64,000 nt of DNA from Pogostemon cablin (GCA_023678885.1 CM042962.1:19110336-19174335); one strand, 5' to 3'. Shown: positions 11,760 to 23,870, counted from the first letter of the stretch. The notes: a model not told the origin generated them from the sequence alone. Made by a program: numbers and translations.

Positions 11760-12179
11760 ACAAGTTTGGTGCAGCCCAGCCCTTTGTTTGCAAGTTCTCG
11801 GTACAGCTCGATCGACGTTACTATTTTGCTCTTAACTTCCTCATTTGGAATCCGATTGAGGTGTTCTTTATGTCAAACGATCCTTTTTTCATTGGCTTTC
11901 TAACCATGTATCACACAACTAGTCTTCATCTCCACACGAACACAGAAAAAGTACATAATTTGGATGTGCGTTTTTCAGCATTCCTTGTACAAATTGCACA
12001 TTTTCTCCAACTTTGCACTTTTGATCCTTTTTCCACCTAAAACACAATAAAATACCTCAAGTGAACCTTTTTCACACATATATTGAATATAAGATACTTG
12101 TGCTAATATATGACAACAATATAAACCAAAACGGTGTTCAATTGGACACTAAAACACGCTAATTTTCACTCTCATCATG
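11760..12179 (-). repeat. Athila LTR fragment, inverted
   Basis: Read on the minus strand it starts TGATGAGAGTGAAAATTAGCG at 12179 and matches the first ~360 bp of the element B LTR (31563 onward), including the GTTAGAAAGCC...GAGGAAGTTA module. It stops at about 11760, just after the MLP 3' region, so the rest of that element is missing. Confidence 0.7.
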
Positions 12180-12189
12180 CTTATTATGA

Positions 12190-12793
12190 GTTTATTTGTT
12201 AGATTTTTACCATAAATTCATATACTCTTGAAATTGATAAAGGAAGTGTACTTTATATTGTGGTATGAAGTTCTATGTGTACTTGTGGGATATTGCTTAC
12301 CATGAGGAGTGCTCTGTTGCTTGTTAAAATCCATGTGAGATTTGAGCCTTTAGATCATGTACAAAATCACATGATACTTCTTTCTAGTGAGTATCATTCT
12401 TGTGTGTGTATTCTAGAACTTGCCTTTTGTCTTACTTGAGATTACATGTTATGTTCGATGATTTAAGGTCATCCTTGATTATTATGAGTCACTTAGCCAA
12501 ATAATTTTCTACCATATGATTGTTTATCCATAGTTAGCCCCATTGAGACTTAAAATCTCATTCTTTGGTAACCTATGAGAAATAACCACTTTGAGTATCT
12601 TAATGATTTTTTTTGCCTTGATTATCCATCATGAGGAGAACTAATGACTTTTCAAAGTGTGTTGATGAACTTTGATAATAGCTTGGGAAGGAATGAAATT
12701 GGTGTTGGAATAGTGATTGAACTTGAAAATGAATCTAAGGAAAATAATGGAGTAGTGCATAATCTAGTACTCCATTGATTTAAACACCTTTGT
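12190..12793 (+). repeat. Fragment of Athila post-pol non-coding tail
   Basis: Closely follows the tail of element B at 45590-46165 (for example GAAGTTCTATG, TATCATTCTTGTGTGTGTA, AGTCACTTAGCCAAATAA and TAGTACTCCATTGA). It lies on the plus strand directly beside an inverted LTR start, so the two pieces cannot come from one simple insertion. No coding sequence. Confidence 0.65.
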
Positions 12794-13085
12794 AGGGGTG
12801 GACAAAATTACCGATTTTTTGGTATATCGCATTTATCGTATCGAAAATTACTGAATTTAACAAAAATTTCTTTATACCAAAAATTTCGATACGGTATGGT
12901 ATTGTACCAAAATTTTCGGTACGTTATCGATAAGTGATTTTGAGAAATATCGGTATTTCGGTATATACCGAAATACCACAAAATATCAGTATTCTAGTAT
13001 ATACCAGTTAATACCGACCGATTTTAAATTGAATTAGTAATATAATAATTTTAATTACCTGCCCATTCTATCAATCTACTATTAA
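12794..13085. repeat. ATACCG-rich inverted-motif repeat, possibly hAT-like
   Basis: Starts TAGGGGTGGACAAAATTACC and continues with many copies of GGTAT/ATACC and CGGTA/TACCG around TTTTCGGTACG, the look of a subterminal region of a non-autonomous hAT element. The opposite end was not found. 13086-13540 beside it is CT-rich with two long chance ORFs lacking any recognised motif; it may be a captured 5' UTR. Confidence 0.35.
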
Positions 13086-13554
13086 ATATATTGAAATTAT
13101 ATTATCAATATATATTGACAAACCAAGAAACACTACTCATTTCTTTCCCTTATTGCAGTCGCCCAACCCCTTCTTCTTTCCTTTCCATTTCAATTTTTCT
13201 GTTGGAAGACAATCGCCCACCATCCTATCTCTCCTTCTCAATCGGTCCTCCTTCTTCGAAAGCCCATCACCACCATTTCTCTCTTCCCACTACCATATTA
13301 TCAAATCTTCCTCCTCCCTGGTGCTCCTTTACTTTTATTCACTCTCTTTTTTTGTTGTTTTCCTCCCTCTCTCCTTGGATAGATCTATCCTGCTTCACAT
13401 ATTAACGATTTCCAAACTTTTCTTTAACGTTGTTTTTTGCTTGTATTCTTCGACAACGATTGTGCCCATACCCTCATCTAAAGATACGAAAGTGAAGAGG
13501 ATAGTTTATTACTGCTTTATACTTTTTTAATTGTATTTTTACTGCTTTTATTGT

Positions 13555-14572
13555 GCTTGGTCCATAGTTCTGTGGGTGCAGAAGGTACTACATTTAGAAT
13601 GTAAGTTGTTGTTTCTAAGGCACATCACCAAAACTAATTTGATAATTTCTAATAACTCATCATAGATCTAACCATTTCCATAAGAGTCATATTCCTTCTT
13701 TCCACCAGACCGTTCTGCTGGGGTGTGCCCGGTGCCGACAATTGGGATTCAATCCCAGCCTATGATAAATAATTCCTAAACTCTTCTAAGATGTACTCAT
13801 CACCACGATCAGATCGTAGTGTCTTGATATATTTTCCAAGTTGCTTCTCCACATCAGCCTTGTACTCTTAGAATTTATCTAAGCACTCAGACTTGAGGCG
13901 CATCAAATAAATGTATCCGTATCTAAAATAATCAACAACGAAAGTGGCAAAATATTCATAACCAGCTCGTGCCTGGATTGTTATAGGACCACATAAATCA
14001 TAATGAACCAATTCCAACACATCTTTGGCTCTATACCCCTTAGCCTTAAAAGGCCTCTTGGTCATTTTTTCTTCCAAGCAGGATTCCCAAGTTTGATAAA
14101 TTTCTACTACTAATGAACTCAAAGGTCCATCAGCTATCAACCTTTGAATCCTACTCAAGTTAATATGACCAAGTCTTAGATGCCAAAGGTAAGTTTGGTT
14201 CATTTTCGAAGGTTCTTTTGTCTTATTAGTAGATGTATTATTCGATTCAATTTGTTGCATTGTAAGAGAAATTGGATTAAAAGTATACAAATTTTCTATC
14301 AACGTACCAACACAGATAATAATTCCATTCTTCCTTAAAACAGCCTTGTCATTAAAAGAAATAGAATATCCATCCATAAATAACTTAGAAACCAAAATTA
14401 ATTTTTTTCTAAAAGAAGGTACGTAAAGACAATTCCTCAAAACAAGAGTTTTATGCTTATCAAAAGATAAATAAACATCTCCCACTGCAACAGCCGTTAC
14501 TCTCATAGCATTCCCCATGAATATAGAAATCTCCCCATCACTTGGCTGTTGGGTTTGCCGGAACCCCTGCAA
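13555..14572 (-). pseudogene. Copia protease C-part and integrase relic
   Basis: The frame 14572-13868 carries the end of protease, the GAG-preintegrase motif LWHLRLGHINLSRI and the start of the integrase core (LVHYDLCGPI with the first catalytic Asp). After a stop at 13867 the core continues with LRSDRGDEY (second Asp) and TPQQNGLVERRN (Glu), then RSMMSY and YILNVVPSA; further stops interrupt it. The family enzyme inserts cDNA into the genome. The zinc-binding HHCC part is damaged. Homology ends near 13555. Confidence 0.8.
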
Positions 14573-14596
14573 AGAATTGGAGACATGATCAGTGGC

Positions 14597-14779
14597 TTAT
14601 GTATCTACACACCATGTATTAGAAGATACAGCCGTAAAACACGATTTAACAACCAGTAAATAAGACTTATCATTTATGTTCCCCTTCAAAAGAGGACAAT
14701 CAGCCTTGTAGTATCCCGACTGCTTGCATTTGAAGCACTTGCCTTTAGGCTTCTTGATCACACCATTCTTTGCATTCAC
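14597..14779 (-). pseudogene. Copia nucleocapsid knuckle and protease start, broken
   Basis: Contains CFKCKQSGYYKADCP, a CX2CX4HX4C knuckle in which the His is Tyr. The frame ends in VDT followed by a stop codon and then ATDH, so the stop sits inside the D-(S/T)-G-A protease active site, where Gly is expected. Both lesions would abolish function in an autonomous element. Confidence 0.75.
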
Positions 14780-14793
14780 TACGTTCGTAGGTG

Positions 14794-15393
14794 CTAATTT
14801 ACTTGTCTCCTCTTATTCCTTCCACCTCTCGACTTAGGATAAGCAATATTTTCAGCAACATGAACTTGAGGAGATCGACGAAATAGTTCTTCCATTGCTA
14901 CAAGTTCTACTAGAAGTTTCGCCAATGTGCATAATCTTTTGTTCTTAACGTAGTTTAGGCGAAACTGCTCAAAATTTTTAGGCAGGCTTTGGAGTACGAT
15001 ATCGACTTGGGTTTCACCATCGATTTCAGCTTCAAGGACCTCCAACTCATTGAGTTGGCCCATCATTCTAAGGACATGATCCCTTACGGGAGTGCCCTCA
15101 GCCATTTTGGTGTTAATTAGCACAGCCATGCCCTCCGACCTAGCAGGTCGACTCTGGTGTCCGAAGAGTTTTCTAAAATTCTGCAACATATCATAGGCAG
15201 TGTTCATGACTTGATGCTGATGTTGAAGCACATTTGACATAGAAGCCAAAATATAACACTTCGCCATCATATCAGCCTTAACCCACCTACTATAAGTCAT
15301 TCTTTCCTCTTCACTAGAGTCATCAGTAGGTTCCACAGGACATTCCTCAGTGAGTACAAAGATATAATGCTCAGCAGTTAGAACAATGGCCAT
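14794..15393 (-). pseudogene. Copia gag relic
   Basis: 199 codons from MAIVLTAEHYIFVL to the stop at 14794. The retrotransposon gag pattern is visible: YDMLQNFRKLFGHQSR, EGTPVRDHVLRMMGQL, DIVLQSLPKNFEQF and a basic end SRGGRNKRR before the knuckle. Gag of copia elements forms the virus-like particle and packages RNA. This frame is intact, but it is separated by a stop from the following knuckle frame. Confidence 0.8.
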
Positions 15394-17053
15394 GTTTCAT
15401 TTTCAGTCAACATAATTCGAGCCAGTAAGTTTGTGTTCTTTAAGTATAACAACAAGTGGATTAAAAGCCATTTGAAAATCTTGAAAATCAAGTAAATAAA
15501 TACACAGATCAAATATTTTAAATTTAACAATTTATATTGGTTCCTTCAAAATAATATAAAATAAAATTCACCGACATTTCAAGTACCGTGAATTTGAATG
15601 CCACGATAGTGTGGACGTCTACAAACTATAACATTTACAAGAGATGATTTTACCCATTAATTTTCTACAATCATCATAAAGAAATTTGTACCAGTGATCC
15701 TGTAAATAAACTCATCCAATGGGGAGGAAGACACTATAACCAACACGCAAGTTTATTCACATCACTTACAAACCAATAATGGAGGCAATGGGAATAATCA
15801 ACTAAACCCTCTCCAACTTAGTTATTTAATCCGAGGGTTTTTACATGCACATAATATTCCAAATAAAATAAACAACCTAGCATGCTCCTATTACAACAAT
15901 TTAAAACAGTAAATCACTTAAAACATGCGTACATATATAAAAATAATCAGATAAATAATCAAATTCTGGCAATTATATATCACGAATTAAAATCGCCATG
16001 TAACACGATACCTTGCCTTACACTCCACCCTTTTAAATGTTGTCTTGTACCATAAGTAGGATGACTTGCATGCTAAGACACTCACCATTCCGGGCCCACA
16101 CTAACGCCGGACACTGTCGACCGCTATCGGCAGTCGTGTCGACAACAACTTCTGATCGTGCCCTCGCCCGCCGATCGTAGAGCTGTTAAATGAAAATGAG
16201 CTGTTTGATAGCTCAGCTCGGCTCGTTAAAGCTTGAACTTGACTCGACTCATGACTACTCAAATTCGAGCTCGTTGAAATACTCGTTACGTTATCGAGCT
16301 CGGCTTGATAAAGATCGATAATAATAATAATATTAAAATAAATATTATACAATGATAATTATATATATTAATATAATAATGATTAAATATAATATTAAAT
16401 ATATTAATTAAAATCTGACTCGATTAGGCTCGAAAGCTCATTAAGGCTCGAAAGCTTGACTTATTTTTCTTAAACGAGCCGAGATCGAGCTCGAAAAAGT
16501 AATTTTTGAGTCGAGATCGAGCTCGCTCGTAAGCTCGTTATCAAATCAAGCCGAGCTCGAGCTCAGCTCGATAACTACTCGAACCAAGCTTGAGTATGTA
16601 CTACTTGATCTCGCTCGGCTCGTTTAACAATCCTAGCTGATCGTACCGGCTATGCCTACCGGTCGTGCCGGCCAAGTTAAACCCGCGCCGTATTTCGTCG
16701 ACCAGGCTCATCTCCACCGTCCAATCATCTCTGTCAATCATTTCCGCCAATGATTAACACAGCTTCCACGCCACCCATTGGTGCTGCTGGATTGCGTGTT
16801 GTGTTGTCCTTCGCTTGGTGCCAGCCGTGCACCCTCCTGGCTCCGTCGTACGGCTGCCTGAGTGCCTTCTGTGCGCGAGCCCGCGAGGAAGTCGTGCCAA
16901 CCTCCTGTCATTAGCCTTGCCGATCACGCAATTGCTCATGCTGTCGTTCCATCGACCAGCGACGTCCGTCCCTACATGCCTCGTGGTCTATCGTGGCACA
17001 TGCAGTCGTCGTCTGTGTTGTCTTTCAGCCCTCGATGAGCCGCTGTCCACCAG
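15394..17053 (-). other. Copia leader, right part (non-coding)
   Basis: The 15400-16170 stretch is the reverse complement of leader like that at 42320-42880 in the other copia (shared TGTAAATGTT, GACGTCCACACTATC and CCTCCCCAT blocks). A hAT MITE sits at 16178-16635. 16644-17053 is GC-rich (CCGTCCGTC, GCATGCCTCGTGG) and joins, across element C, to similar sequence at 30179-30490. Short ORFs here are chance. Confidence 0.6.
16178..16635. mobile_element. hAT-type MITE with 8-bp duplication
   Basis: Terminal TAGAGCTGTTAAA and inverted TAGGATTGTTAAACGA; subterminal parts are packed with GAGCTCG/CGAGCTC motifs around an AT-rich centre. Flanks GCCGATCG (16170-16177) and GCTGATCG (16636-16643) form an 8-bp duplication with one mismatch, the hAT size. 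It landed in the leader of the minus-strand copia. Confidence 0.8.
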
Positions 17054-18625
17054 TGATGAGTGATATTTTCACCAAGATTTTAGTGTTTTTTTAGATCCAT
17101 TTTAGTGTTATTTTATCCATATTTATATGTATTTTGGTGGTGTTATTTATTTTCATGGAAATGTGTGTTAATGAACCTAATCAAACGTAAAATCAGTGAA
17201 AATAGAGCAAAAATGGAGATGGGCGATGAAACAAGGAAGAAGAGACAGGGCAGCATCAACACGGCCGGTCGTATTTGGTACACGAGCCGTGTTGCAGCAC
17301 ACGGCCCGTGTACTAAACACGGGCCTGTAAGAAGAACTCGTGCGATGACATCACAACATCCAACACGGCCACCCTTTGGCCGTGTTGCAGCACACGACTC
17401 GTGTGCCGTTTTGAGTAAAGTTTGATTGAGAAACCCTGATACGACTCGACTCGTGTTGCAGCACACGAGTCATGTCGGCGCCAGAAAAATTTTTTTCCTA
17501 CATCTTCTAGAAGATCTCCAACAGGTATAAATACCAATTCATTCAACATTTTGATCATATTGGATCCGAAATTCAGCTGCGCACACACCCCAAACACCAA
17601 TTCCTTCATTTTACACCACATCCTTCATCATTTTCATCCATCTATTCACTCCAATCATCATCTCACCATAATCCTTCATCCATGTGAAGAGAAGAAGCAA
17701 AGAAGAAAGCAAAAATTGCAAGGAAATGAAGTAGATAACCATTGGAGCCTATCCAAGGGAGTTTTCATCCAATTTTTGTAGTAAACCTAATTGTTTATCA
17801 TGACTTGTAAGGTTTTTAATGTCTATGTTAATTATCTTATGAATATGGTAGGCTAATCTCCCTTGTGAGATTAGCAACATGATAGTTGTTGGTTAATTTT
17901 GGGGATATATGTATTTTAATTCAAGTGTTGATTGGATTTATGATTTTCTATCAATGATTGTTAATTGATTGATTTGTATTGCTGAATTATGTGATTTATT
18001 GTTATAGACATGTGGTTAGATTGAGAAATCAATTATATGTTAAGGATAGTTCATTGAATCAATTCATCATACACCTCATGTGCATTATAAGTCTTAAAGA
18101 GATAGAGATAACCTTTAGGATTTAGAACCCTTTGATAGGACATCCGATTAGTTTGATCGAGAGGTTGATTGATTGTGTGAGGGGATTCTCATTTAAACTT
18201 AGTACCTAGTTGGAATTGTTTGAGTGAGAACCAATCCATTGAGCTATTTTGGGATTCTTATTTGGATTCACATTCTATTCATTTCGAGAGAAAGTTTAGA
18301 AGAAGTTAGTGTTGGCTCTTAATCATTTATCCATGATGCAAATGAATTTGATACATAATTTTTAGAGTTGCCACTTCTTAATTATGTTAACCTCACTTTT
18401 GTTTAACTTGGAAAACCAATTACATTCATCTTGATTTTGTTTGCTTGATCATTGCTTGTTTACTTGCATTGATTGATTTTAATTACTTGTTTGACAAACA
18501 AAACTGTGATGATTCGTCTCTATAAAATTACAAGAAACATGAGATCGCTTAAGCACTAGTGCCTACCTCCCGTGGTTCGATAAATTCTTGAATTGGTCAA
18601 CCCGACTATAATTTATGGCTAATCA
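17054..18625 (+). repeat. Element C 5' LTR
   Basis: 1572 bp, close to the 3' LTR by eye. It has a GC-rich block of near-palindromic CACGAGCCGTG/CACGGCCCGTG words at 17255-17485, a TATA box TATAAATA at 17526-17533, and an AT-rich second half ending GGCTAATCA. Confidence 0.9.
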
Positions 18626-18627
18626 AA

Positions 18628-18645
18628 TGGCGTCGTTGCCGGGGA
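18628..18645 (+). promoter_or_regulatory. Primer-binding site, element C
   Basis: TGGCGTCGTTGCCGGGGA, two bases after the LTR; one mismatch from the tRNA-Asp primer site typical of Athila elements. Confidence 0.85.
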
Positions 18646-18873
18646 GGCAACGGTTGCTAGTAGCTTGAAGAATGATCATTTTATTTATCTTAATAGAGAT
18701 ATTTTTATTTTTGTTATTTGTATTTTTTTTGAAAATTTTTTTCTAACTTCTTTTACTTTTGAAGGTGTATGTAAACAAGGTAAAAAAGGAAACATGTTGA
18801 ACCTATTGATCTAGAGATTGAACACACTTGTCGGAGAAGGAGAAAGGAGAACTAAACCAAAAATAGTAATCCA

Positions 18874-20366
18874 ATGGAGAACAATCAAGATAATGAACGT
18901 GTTGATGATAGGAATGATAAAAATGAATTACAAAATGCCCAAGTCAATGCAGATCAACAACAAGCCCTACTCCAACAAATGATACACCAAGCGCTTATTC
19001 AACAAGGTATGGAACAACCTTATGCGTACCATCGCCACCTCCAGTGAATCGAGGGTTAGCAAACATGCAAAGAATTTATGTTGATGCTTCAGTGGGTGGA
19101 TCCATACTTGGTGTAACTCCGAAAAGGGCAATAAGGATATTTGATGAGATTGCCACAAATGTCTATCAATGGCCATTGGAGAGAGTGAGTGGATGTTATG
19201 GGTTTGAAAGCTTCGATCAAAGGCAATAGTTTAGTGTGAAGAGTGCTAGTATGGAGCCAAGTATTCCAAGTGTTTAAATGATAGCATCGGAAATCTTGAG
19301 GCAAATGAGCTTGAATCAAGGTATGAATAATCTAAGAGTTAACATGGTTGAAGGGCAAGTAGGGCAAGGGGTTCTTCCTCCGAATAGTGTTAGTGGGGAA
19401 CAATGGGCTATGACAATGCCAAGTGTGGAAGATGTACAATACATGCAAGGAATGAATTACCAAGGTAACTATCAAGACAATTACCAAGGTAATTTCAACC
19501 ACAACCAAGGACACTATCCACCAAGGCAAGAAGTTTTCAATGGTCAAGGTAGTTGAAGTTCATACCCACAACAACAAATGAGGCAAGATAATTTCTCTTA
19601 CTCAAACCCAAGCAATGCGGTTGCTTATCCTCCGGGATATCAACCGGGGGCCAAAGCGCCAAATAATAAAGGAAAAGCAACCACCAAAGAACTCATTGAA
19701 AAGTTGATTGCATCTAACAAATCTCAAGATGAGACAAGAAGGAAGATTGATGAAGCTAATGATAGAAGATTCAAAGCCTTGGAGCATTCGGTTGGTTAAA
19801 TTGCTATGTCGTTGAGCGTGAATGAAAAAAGAGAAATTTCCTTCTACCACCATTGTAAATCCAAAAGAGCAATGCAAGACAATCACTTTGAGGAGTGGAA
19901 CAAACTATGAGGGACCTTCTATACCTATGAAAATGAAAAGGTAGAAGAGAAGAAGATTGAAGAAAACTTGGTTGAAGAAGAGTTTGTGGAAGAAAGTGAA
20001 GTTGAAGTAAAGGCGAATAATGAAACGGATGTGGTTGAATCGGAAGTTTGTGAAAAGAAATGGCAAAGAACCAAGGCAATGAAAAAGAAAGAGGATGAAG
20101 CGGAGTTGGAAAGGGACAGTTGGGGTATACCAAAAACTCAAGTGCCTATTCCTTTTCCACATAGATTCCTGAAAAAGGGCCTTGATGAAAAGTTTGCAAA
20201 GTTTTTGGAGATCTTCAAGAAAATCCATATTAATATATCCTTTGCGGATGCTTTGATACAAATGCCTCATTATGCTAAGTTTTTGAAAGATATCATGGCA
20301 AGAAAAAGGAGCTTATTGGAGAATGAGACCGTCAATTTGATGGAGGAGTGTAGTGTCATAATTTAA
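18874..20366 (+). pseudogene. Element C gag relic
   Basis: From ATGGAGAACAATCAAG, with a Gln-rich start (QQALLQQMIHQAL). About 0.5 kb present in element D (59640-60170) is missing near 19043-19070, removing the capsid-like core. It resumes with VDASVGGSILGVTPKRAIRI, then an Asn/Gln-rich stretch, YPPGYQPGAKAPNNKGK, and an acidic coiled region (EEEFVEESEVEVKAN). In-frame stops occur at about 19227, 19275, 19553, 19797 and 20364. No CCHC knuckle is visible. Gag would build particles; this copy cannot. Confidence 0.75.
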
Positions 20367-20372
20367 AAGAAG

Positions 20373-20891
20373 TTGCCTCCAAAGCTAAAGGATCCGGGGA
20401 GTTTTGTCATACCATGTGAGATAGGTAAGAGTGAAGTTCATAAAGCTCTTTGTGATCTTGGGGCTAGTATCAATTTGATGCCTATATCTATCTTTAAGAA
20501 ACTTGGTATAGGGGAAGTAAAGCTTATGTCCGTTACATTGCAACTTGCAGATAGGTCTTTGACTTACCCTAAGGGAATAGTTGAGGATGTGCTTGTTAAA
20601 GTTGGAAAGTTCATATTTCCGGTGGATTTTGTGGTGCTTGATATGGACAAGGATGCAAATGTTCCATTGATTTTAGGGCGTCCATTTTTGGCTACGGGAA
20701 GAGCTTTAATTGATGTGCACAAGGGAGAGCTGACATTGAGAGTAAATGAAGAAGAAGTAGTGTTTTCATTGAGGAGTGTGGTGAGGCATCCGGATGAGAA
20801 GGAAGAATGTAGAAGGATTGAAATGATTGATGAGATGTTCAAAAGAATTTGCCATATTTCCTATCAAAGGATCTTCTTGAGACAAGCATAA
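20373..20891 (+). pseudogene. Element C aspartic protease
   Basis: 172 open codons starting PPKLKDPGSFVIPC, directly after the gag stop. The active-site motif is CDLGASINLMP (DLGA in place of DSGA, as is usual in Athila), followed by LQLADRSLTYPKG, FPVDFVVLDMD and LILGRPFLATGRALIDV, the flap and second half of the fold. The domain itself is unbroken; it would mature Gag-Pol. Compare the very different protease in element D. Confidence 0.85.
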
Positions 20892-22062
20892 GTTATTCTC
20901 TTACTTTATCCTTAAATTCTACTTCTTCTTTATATTGTTTAGAAGATGATGATATAAATGATTGCTTACATGATTTGAATGCTTGTAGGGAAATGCAAGA
21001 AGATGAAGTTAAATTGATGTACTATGGAAAATGAGAATATCTTCCATTGGAGGTGGAGAATAATGAGACCAAGGTTGAAAAAGGAAAAGAAGATTTGAAG
21101 CCATTACCCGATCAACAAGACCTTTTCGGTAATTGTATCATCTTCTCTTTCATCCTTAGAACTTGAAAATTTTTAAGGGTTCTTCAAAATCATAAGAGTG
21201 CTATAGGATGGAGTTTGGGTGATTTAAAAGGAATTAGTCCCACAATATGCATGCATCACATAAGGTTGATTGATGAAGATAAGTCATTTATACAACCTGA
21301 AAGGCGTTTGAACCCAATTATGTAAGAAGTGCTAAGGAAAGATGTTTTGAAATGGTTAGATGCTAATATTGTTTATGTCATAAGTGATAGTCCTCATGTA
21401 AGTCCTTTGCATGTTGTGGATAAGAAAGGGGGTCTAACCATTGTTAAGACGGAATTTGATGAAGAGCTTGCTACAAGGGTGAAAACGGGTTGGAGAGTGT
21501 GTTGTGATTATAGGAAACTTAATGAAAATATTCATAAAGATCATTTCCCTTTGCCTTTTATTAATCAAATGCTTGATAGGTTGGTGGGATACAAGTATTA
21601 TTGTTTTCTAGATGGTTACTCGGGATACAATCAAATCATGATAGCCTCCGAGAATCAAGAGAAAATAACTTTTACTTGTCCATATGACACGTTTGCTTTT
21701 TATAAATTGCCCTTTGGGTTGTGCAATGCCCCCGCCACCTTTCAACATTGCATGATGGCCATCTTTGGGGGATTAATTGAAAATATAATGGAGGTTTTAT
21801 GGATGATTTTTTTGTCTTTGGATCTTCATTTGATATATGCTTTGCTAATCTTTCTATGGTTTTACAGCGATGTCAAGATACAAACCTAGACTTGAATTGG
21901 GAAAAATGTCATTTTATGGTTCAAGAGGGTATCGTAGTTGGACATCACATTTCGGAGAAAGGTTTGAGAGTTGATAAGGTGAAGGTTGTAGCCATTGAAC
22001 ATCTTACCCCACCCAAGAATAAAAAAGGGTTTAGATCGTTCCTTGGACATGCCGGGTTCTAG
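20892..22062 (+). pseudogene. Element C reverse transcriptase, frameshifted
   Basis: A linker with stops (20892-21190) leads to GWSLGDLKGISPTICMHHI and RRLNPIM, then RT: GWRVCCDYRKLNENIHKDHF, FLDGYSGYNQIMIA, FTCPYDTFAFYKLPFGLCNA. The catalytic MDD lies at 21799 in another frame, because a one-base loss just before it shifts the frame. The C-part continues with LNWEKCHFMVQEGIVVGHHI and stops at 22060. The enzyme would copy genomic RNA into DNA. The frameshift at the active site means it is inactive. Confidence 0.85.
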
Positions 22063-22599
22063 TGACGTTTTATAAAGGATTTTTCTAATATAGCCAAACC
22101 ATTGTGTAAGTTGCTTGAAAAAGATGCTTCGTTTGAATTTAATGATGAATGTTTTGATGCTTTTAAGGTACCCAAGGAAGCTCTAATTTCTTCATCAATC
22201 CTTTTCTCTCCAGGTTGGAGTAAGCCCTTTGAGCTTCATTGTGATGCAAGTGACAATGCATTAGGATTGGTACTTGGCCAAGTGAGGGAGAAGAAGTTTC
22301 GAGCTATCTACTATGCATCCAAGATGTTCAATGCAAATCAAAAGAATTATACCACAACGGAAAAAGAATTCTTATCCTTGGTTTATGCATTTGAAAATTT
22401 TCGTCCATGCCTAGTTTGCACGAAAACCATTATCTATACGGATCATGCCGCCATTAGGTATTTGATGAGTAAGAAAGATGTTAAACCTAGACTAATTAGT
22501 TGAGTTCTTTTGTTGCAGGAGTTCGATGTGGAGATATGTGTCAAGAAGGGAGTTGAAAATGTTATAGCCGACCACTTAACACGTTTGGAAAATGTTGAT
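22063..22599 (+). pseudogene. Element C RNase H
   Basis: Follows RT after a stop. CDASDNALGLVLGQ (Asp), TTTEKEFLSLVYAFE (Glu), YTDHAAIRYL (Asp) and ADHLTRL (Asp) give the four catalytic acids. A stop at 22501 splits the domain before LLQEFDVEICVKKG. It would remove the RNA template strand and polypurine primer. Confidence 0.85.
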
Positions 22600-23870
22600 G
22601 AAGAAGGAACAATGGAGTTCATTAAGGATGTGTTTCTAGATGAAGAGTTACTTCAAATTGATTTTCAAAGGATGTACACTTTATGTGAGACCGGAAGACC
22701 ATGGAATGCGGATTTTGTTAATGATTTAGCTTGTGGTCTTAAGACGGATCATCTAAGCGAGTCTCAGAGGAAGAAATTATATCATGATGTCAAGGAGTAC
22801 TTGTGGGATGATCCTCTTCTATTCAAGAATTGCCCAGATGGAATCATACGGAGGTGCTTTCCGGAAGAAGAAAAAATAAGTGTCATGGAGATGTGCCATA
22901 GTTCACCGTGTGGGGGACACTTTGGATTTCAAAAGACGGGAGCAAAGATCCTACAATCAGGTTTATTTTGGCCAACTTTGTTTAAGGATTGCAAGGAGTA
23001 TATCAAGGGATGTGATCGGTGCCAAAGGATTGGAAGTATAGGGCAACGTGATGAAATGCCCATGAGGAATATTTTTGAGGTTGAGGTATTTGATGTATGG
23101 GGGATGGATTTCATGGGCCCATTTTCGCCTTCCAATGGTTACTTTTACATATTGCTTGCGGTAGATTATGTATCTAAATGGGTGGAAGCAATCCCAACAA
23201 GGATAAATGATGCTCTAGTGGTCAAGACTTTCTTAAAAAAGAACATCTTTGCTAGATTTGGGGTGCCAAAGGCCATGATTGGTGATGGGGGATCTCACTT
23301 CATCAACAAGCTTATTGAGAAGCTTTTGAATGGCTATGGAGTGAAGCATATGGTTTCTACACCTTACCTCCTCAAACAAATGGCTTGGCGGAGGTGTCAA
23401 ATAGGCAAGTGAAGCTTGTACTTGAGAACACGGTCAATGGAAATCGAAAGGATTGGTCTTCTAAGCTTGATGATGCCCTTTGAGCCTATCGATCGGCCTA
23501 CAAGACCGCCCTAGGCATTTCTCTGTACAAGCTTGTTTATGGGAAGGCATGCCTCGTGGAGTTGGAACATAAGGCATTATGGGCACTTCGGAAGTTGAAC
23601 TTTGATGAGAAAGAATTCGGAAAGAAAAGGTGTCTCCAATTGGTTGAATTGGAAGAGTTTAGAGATGAAGCTTATTCAAGCTTAAGGATTTTGAAGGAGA
23701 AGCTCAAGAGATGGCACGATAAAAGGATCAAAACAAGGGAGTTTATTCCGGGGGATAAAGTTCTATTATTCAATTCAAGACTTAAGTTGTTCCCCAAAAA
23801 ACTTGGTTCCAAATGGACCGGCCCATACTTGGTGATCGAAGCTAGAGATGGTTAATGGTCAAAGGGTGAA
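22600..23870 (+). pseudogene. Element C integrase, frameshifted
   Basis: The zinc region has CHSSPCGGHF and CDRCQR (HHCC). The core has GMDFMGPF (first Asp) and IGDGGSHF (second Asp). A frameshift before the Glu moves EVSNRQVK out of frame near 23390, and DALWAYR is broken by a stop at about 23480. The C-terminal LELEHKALWALRKLNFD, PGDKVLLFNSRLKLFPKKLG and KWTGPYLV segment is typical of Athila integrases, which lack a chromodomain. The enzyme joins cDNA to host DNA; this copy is dead. Confidence 0.85.

Noticed and set aside
13091..13530. Two overlapping ORFs of 104 and 125 codons
   Set aside because: Composition (Ser, Pro, Phe, Leu) follows from a CT-rich strand; no start context or motif, and both frames are open together.
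17105..17781. Several ORFs on both strands in the element C LTR
   Set aside because: They lie in the GC-rich LTR block, recur in the 3' LTR at 28709-29223 and in D and E with different lengths, and have no protein features.
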